In this document: piece by piece, positions 62,055 through 64,000 of the stretch | Position numbering within the stretch: the first letter of the stretch is position 1 | Layout: each line of letters begins with the position of its first letter | From: Streptomyces shenzhenensis | Lineage (GTDB): Bacteria > Actinomycetota > Actinomycetes > Streptomycetales > Streptomycetaceae | Assembly: GCF_003688995.1 (NCBI RefSeq) | Contig: NZ_PENI01000009.1 | Coordinates: forward strand, 62,001-126,000 | Direction: 5' to 3' | DNA: 64,000 bases | Translations under genes and position numbers: made by a program | Notes under the pieces: generated by a model | Database searches by the model: none | Told to the model about the DNA's origin: nothing | Seen by the model: only the letters and a program-made list of their open reading frames with translations

Positions 62055-62891
62055 ATGGGCACGCCGTTGGGGGATTTCGTCCGGGCCAAGCGTGACAGCA
62101 CGCAGCCGCAGTCGCTGGGGCTGCCGGAGCGCGGACGCCGCCGGTCACCGGGGCTGCGCCGGGTGGACCTCGCCACCCGGGCCGGTATCAGCGTCGAGTA
62201 CCTGACCCGCATCGAGCAGGGACGTGACCGCAATCCCTCGGTGGCCGTGGTGAACGCCCTCGCCGACGCGCTCGTCCTCGGCCCGCCCGAGCGCGACCAT
62301 CTGCGCTACCTCGCGAAGATCACCGGCGGTGTGTGTTCCGCCCACAGCCGCGCCGCACCACCGCGCCGGGACGTGCGACCGTCCGTCCGGCAGACGCTCC
62401 GCCTCCTGGAACCGGGCCTCGCCACGGTGACCAACCAACTGGGCGACATCCTCGCCCACACGAGCGGATACGCGGCCGTGACCGGCGCGGCCGGGCTGCT
62501 CGACGGCGACAGCCCGAACCTCACCCGCTACGTCTTCACCGACCCCCGCGCCAGGACGTTCTTCGCCGACTGGGACGCGGTCGCCGACGAGCAGGCCTTC
62601 GACCTGTGGCGGGGGCCGTCCGCCGAGAGCTTTGCGTGGTTCACCGCACACCTCGCCCCCGTGGCCGGCCCCGACTTCACCCGCCGTCTGCACGGCCACA
62701 CGGTCCCGCAGCGCGGAGTCCTCCGCCTCGACCACCCGGCCGGACACAGGCTCAACCTGCTGCGCGAGACACTCGAACTCCCCGCGGACGCACAGCAGGT
62801 GGTCGTCCTCCTCCCCGCGGACGGCCTCACGGCCCAGGCGGTCGACCACCTGTGCGGCACGGCCCGCGCCCGGCTCCGCGCCATCTCGTAG
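62055..62891 (+). CDS. XRE-family regulator with MmyB-like domain
   Basis: A 278-residue regulator. The N-terminal helix-turn-helix (about 5-90) contains DLATRAGISVEYLTRIEQGR and NPSVAVVNALADAL. The C-terminal MmyB-like/PAS-like ligand domain (about 115-270) has GLATVTNQLGDILAHTSGYA, PNLTRYVFTDPRARTFFADW, LRLDHPAGHRLNLL. Such proteins often sit beside reductases or dehydrogenases that they control, here the divergent FMN reductase. A convergent terminator follows the stop by 2 bp. Confidence 0.93.
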   Translation: MGTPLGDFVRAKRDSTQPQSLGLPERGRRRSPGLRRVDLATRAGISVEYLTRIEQGRDRNPSVAVVNALADALVLGPPERDHLRYLAKITGGVCSAHSRAAPPRRDVRPSVRQTLRLLEPGLATVTNQLGDILAHTSGYAAVTGAAGLLDGDSPNLTRYVFTDPRARTFFADWDAVADEQAFDLWRGPSAESFAWFTAHLAPVAGPDFTRRLHGHTVPQRGVLRLDHPAGHRLNLLRETLELPADAQQVVVLLPADGLTAQAVDHLCGTARARLRAIS

Positions 62892-62893
62892 GA

Positions 62894-62922
62894 GGCCGCC
62901 GGCGGGCCGCCCGCCGGCGGCC
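62894..62922. terminator. Bidirectional hairpin terminator
   Basis: A perfect 13-bp stem (GGCCGCCGGCGGG with its complement) and a 3-nt loop between the convergent XRE and phospholipase genes. Confidence 0.85.
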
Positions 62923-62947
62923 CGTCAGCGACCCCGGCCACCGTGTC

Positions 62948-64000
62948 TCAGCCCGTGTGGACGGTTCCCGCGTACCGCTGGACGAACCGGGTGCCGGTAC
63001 CCGCGGTGACGGTGACGTCGTACCGTCCGTCGTCGGTACGCCAGGTCAGCCGGGTGCGGTCGCCGGCCCGGACCCACACGGTCTGCTCCTTGCCGGCGAA
63101 GTCGTTCGGCGTGAGCGTGAAGGCGACGTCGGTGCCGCCGTCGTTGCGGAGGTCGAAGTCCACCGTCGCGTGCTGCGGCCGCCCGGCGTGCCGCAGGACC
63201 GCCGTGACCGCCGGTACGGCGACATCGTCCTGGCCCTCACGGACGAGGGTGCCCGAAAAGCGGCGGACGAACCCGTCGGCGCCGTACACGGAGAAGTCGT
63301 AGCGGCCATCGGTGTCCGCCGCGTCCCACACGTAGGTGCCTGACGAACGCGGCGGGACGGTGAACGGCGTGCCGGTGAAGGGCAGACCGGTGTTCGGCAG
63401 CACGGTGAAGTGGTAGCCGACGCTGCCGTCGTTGGTGAGGGTGCAGGTGACCGTGCCGGCGGCCCGGTCGACCGTGATGCCGGCCCACGGCCGGTACGGC
63501 AGCGGGCGGTGCGGGCGCTCGCCCTCCTCCTGCCCCGGCATGGACTGCTCCGTGGGGACCTTGACACCCGGCAGGGACTTGCCGGCGTCCGCCTTCGCCA
63601 TGAGCGCGACCGTGTCCGGGAGGCCCGGGATGCTGTAGTCGGGCTTGGTGAAGTCGAAGCAGCTGGTCAGGTCGCCGCAGACGGTGCGCCGCCAGTCGGA
63701 GATGTTGGGCTCCCGCACACCGGTGACGCGTTCCAGGAACCGCAGCACCGACGTGTGGTCGAACACCTGGGAGTTGACCCAGCCGCCGCGCGACCACGGC
63801 GACACGACCCACAGCGGCACCCGGCTGCCCAGGCCGATGGGCTTGCCGTTGGCGAACTCGTCCTTGGTGCCCGGCTCGGGGAACGGCGGGATGACATGGT
63901 CGAAGTACCCGTCGTTCTCGTCGTACATGAGCAGGAAGGCGGTGTGCTTCCACACGTCGGGGTTGGAGAACAGCGACTGCAGCGCGGTGTTGACCCAGTG
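62948..64000 (-). CDS. Phosphocholine-type phospholipase C, C-terminal part, cut by window edge
   Basis: The 350 visible residues continue beyond the window (first visible codons HWVNTALQSLFSNPD). The catalytic phosphoesterase domain contains TAFLLMYDENDGYFDHVIPP and SRVPLWVVSPWSRGG with VFDHTSVLRFLE, typical of bacterial phospholipase C/acid phosphatase enzymes. Two C-terminal beta domains of the DUF756 type follow (NTGLPFTGTPFTVPPRSSGT and ATVDFDLRNDGGTDVAFTLT). The enzyme is normally exported by Tat, but the N-terminus is outside the window. It would release phosphorylated head groups from phospholipids. Confidence 0.92.
   Translation of the reverse strand, partial: HWVNTALQSLFSNPDVWKHTAFLLMYDENDGYFDHVIPPFPEPGTKDEFANGKPIGLGSRVPLWVVSPWSRGGWVNSQVFDHTSVLRFLERVTGVREPNISDWRRTVCGDLTSCFDFTKPDYSIPGLPDTVALMAKADAGKSLPGVKVPTEQSMPGQEEGERPHRPLPYRPWAGITVDRAAGTVTCTLTNDGSVGYHFTVLPNTGLPFTGTPFTVPPRSSGTYVWDAADTDGRYDFSVYGADGFVRRFSGTLVREGQDDVAVPAVTAVLRHAGRPQHATVDFDLRNDGGTDVAFTLTPNDFAGKEQTVWVRAGDRTRLTWRTDDGRYDVTVTAGTGTRFVQRYAGTVHTG

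Overview
The window looks like chromosome from a Streptomyces or close relative. Base composition is very GC-rich. Start codons are often GTG, neighbouring genes often overlap by ATGA or GTGA, and the families are actinobacterial (DUF6332, TipAL-type MerR, MmyB-type XRE regulator, DrrA-type ABC ATPase, phosphocholine-type phospholipase C). Everything here was read by eye from the sequence; no database search was run.

Layout. (1) 1-6.2 kb: an oxidoreductase/LysR divergent pair, a DUF4241-lectin fusion, an aminoglycoside-phosphotransferase-like gene, a quinone-oxidoreductase-like gene, and several transposase and Fic remnants. (2) 6.2-10.3 kb: two tandem secreted DUF1593 (Sde182-like) proteins separated by an IS630 remnant, then an ISAzo13-like remnant. 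(3) 10.8 kb: a non-canonical tRNA-Gly(UCC)-like cloverleaf followed directly by a strong hairpin. (4) 11.5-15.35 kb: an IS5-superfamily insertion sequence with 19-bp ends and a TTA target duplication. It carries a passenger gene, and its transposase gene is split by a full-length group II intron encoding a reverse transcriptase/maturase with an HNH domain. (5) 15.4-24.5 kb: a DUF6332 gene, a TipAL-like regulator coupled to a frameshifted glycosyltransferase, a polyprenyl synthetase coupled to a TPR protein, a HIT protein, and a graveyard of broken biosynthetic genes (AfsR/SARP, carbamoyltransferase, SxtJ, KAS III). (6) 24.5-36.3 kb: a GH10 xylanase lipoprotein, SDR and molybdopterin-oxidoreductase remnants, a pentose-phosphate operon (zwf, rpiA/rpe remnants, tkt, gnd, DUF488), and a convergent GH65 phosphorylase/beta-phosphoglucomutase pair. 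(7) 36.4-44.3 kb: a compact biosynthetic operon (PPOX-fold protein, A-PCP-reductase NRPS-like enzyme, two P450s) diverging from a DrrA-like ABC ATPase whose permease gene is truncated.

(8) 44.3-61.0 kb is the most coherent system: a 4-hydroxyproline catabolic operon (three-part dehydrogenase, deaminase, epimerase, semialdehyde dehydrogenase) joined to a ribose-type ABC importer, an ATP-dependent hydantoinase/oxoprolinase pair, an amidohydrolase, a luciferase-like oxidoreductase and a GntR/FCD regulator. A shared 13-bp element upstream of three transcription units suggests that the GntR protein controls the whole island. I infer that it imports and opens a cyclic or N-substituted hydroxyproline derivative and feeds it to 2-oxoglutarate. 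(9) 61-64 kb: an FMN reductase, an XRE regulator and the C-terminal part of a secreted phospholipase C that runs off the window.
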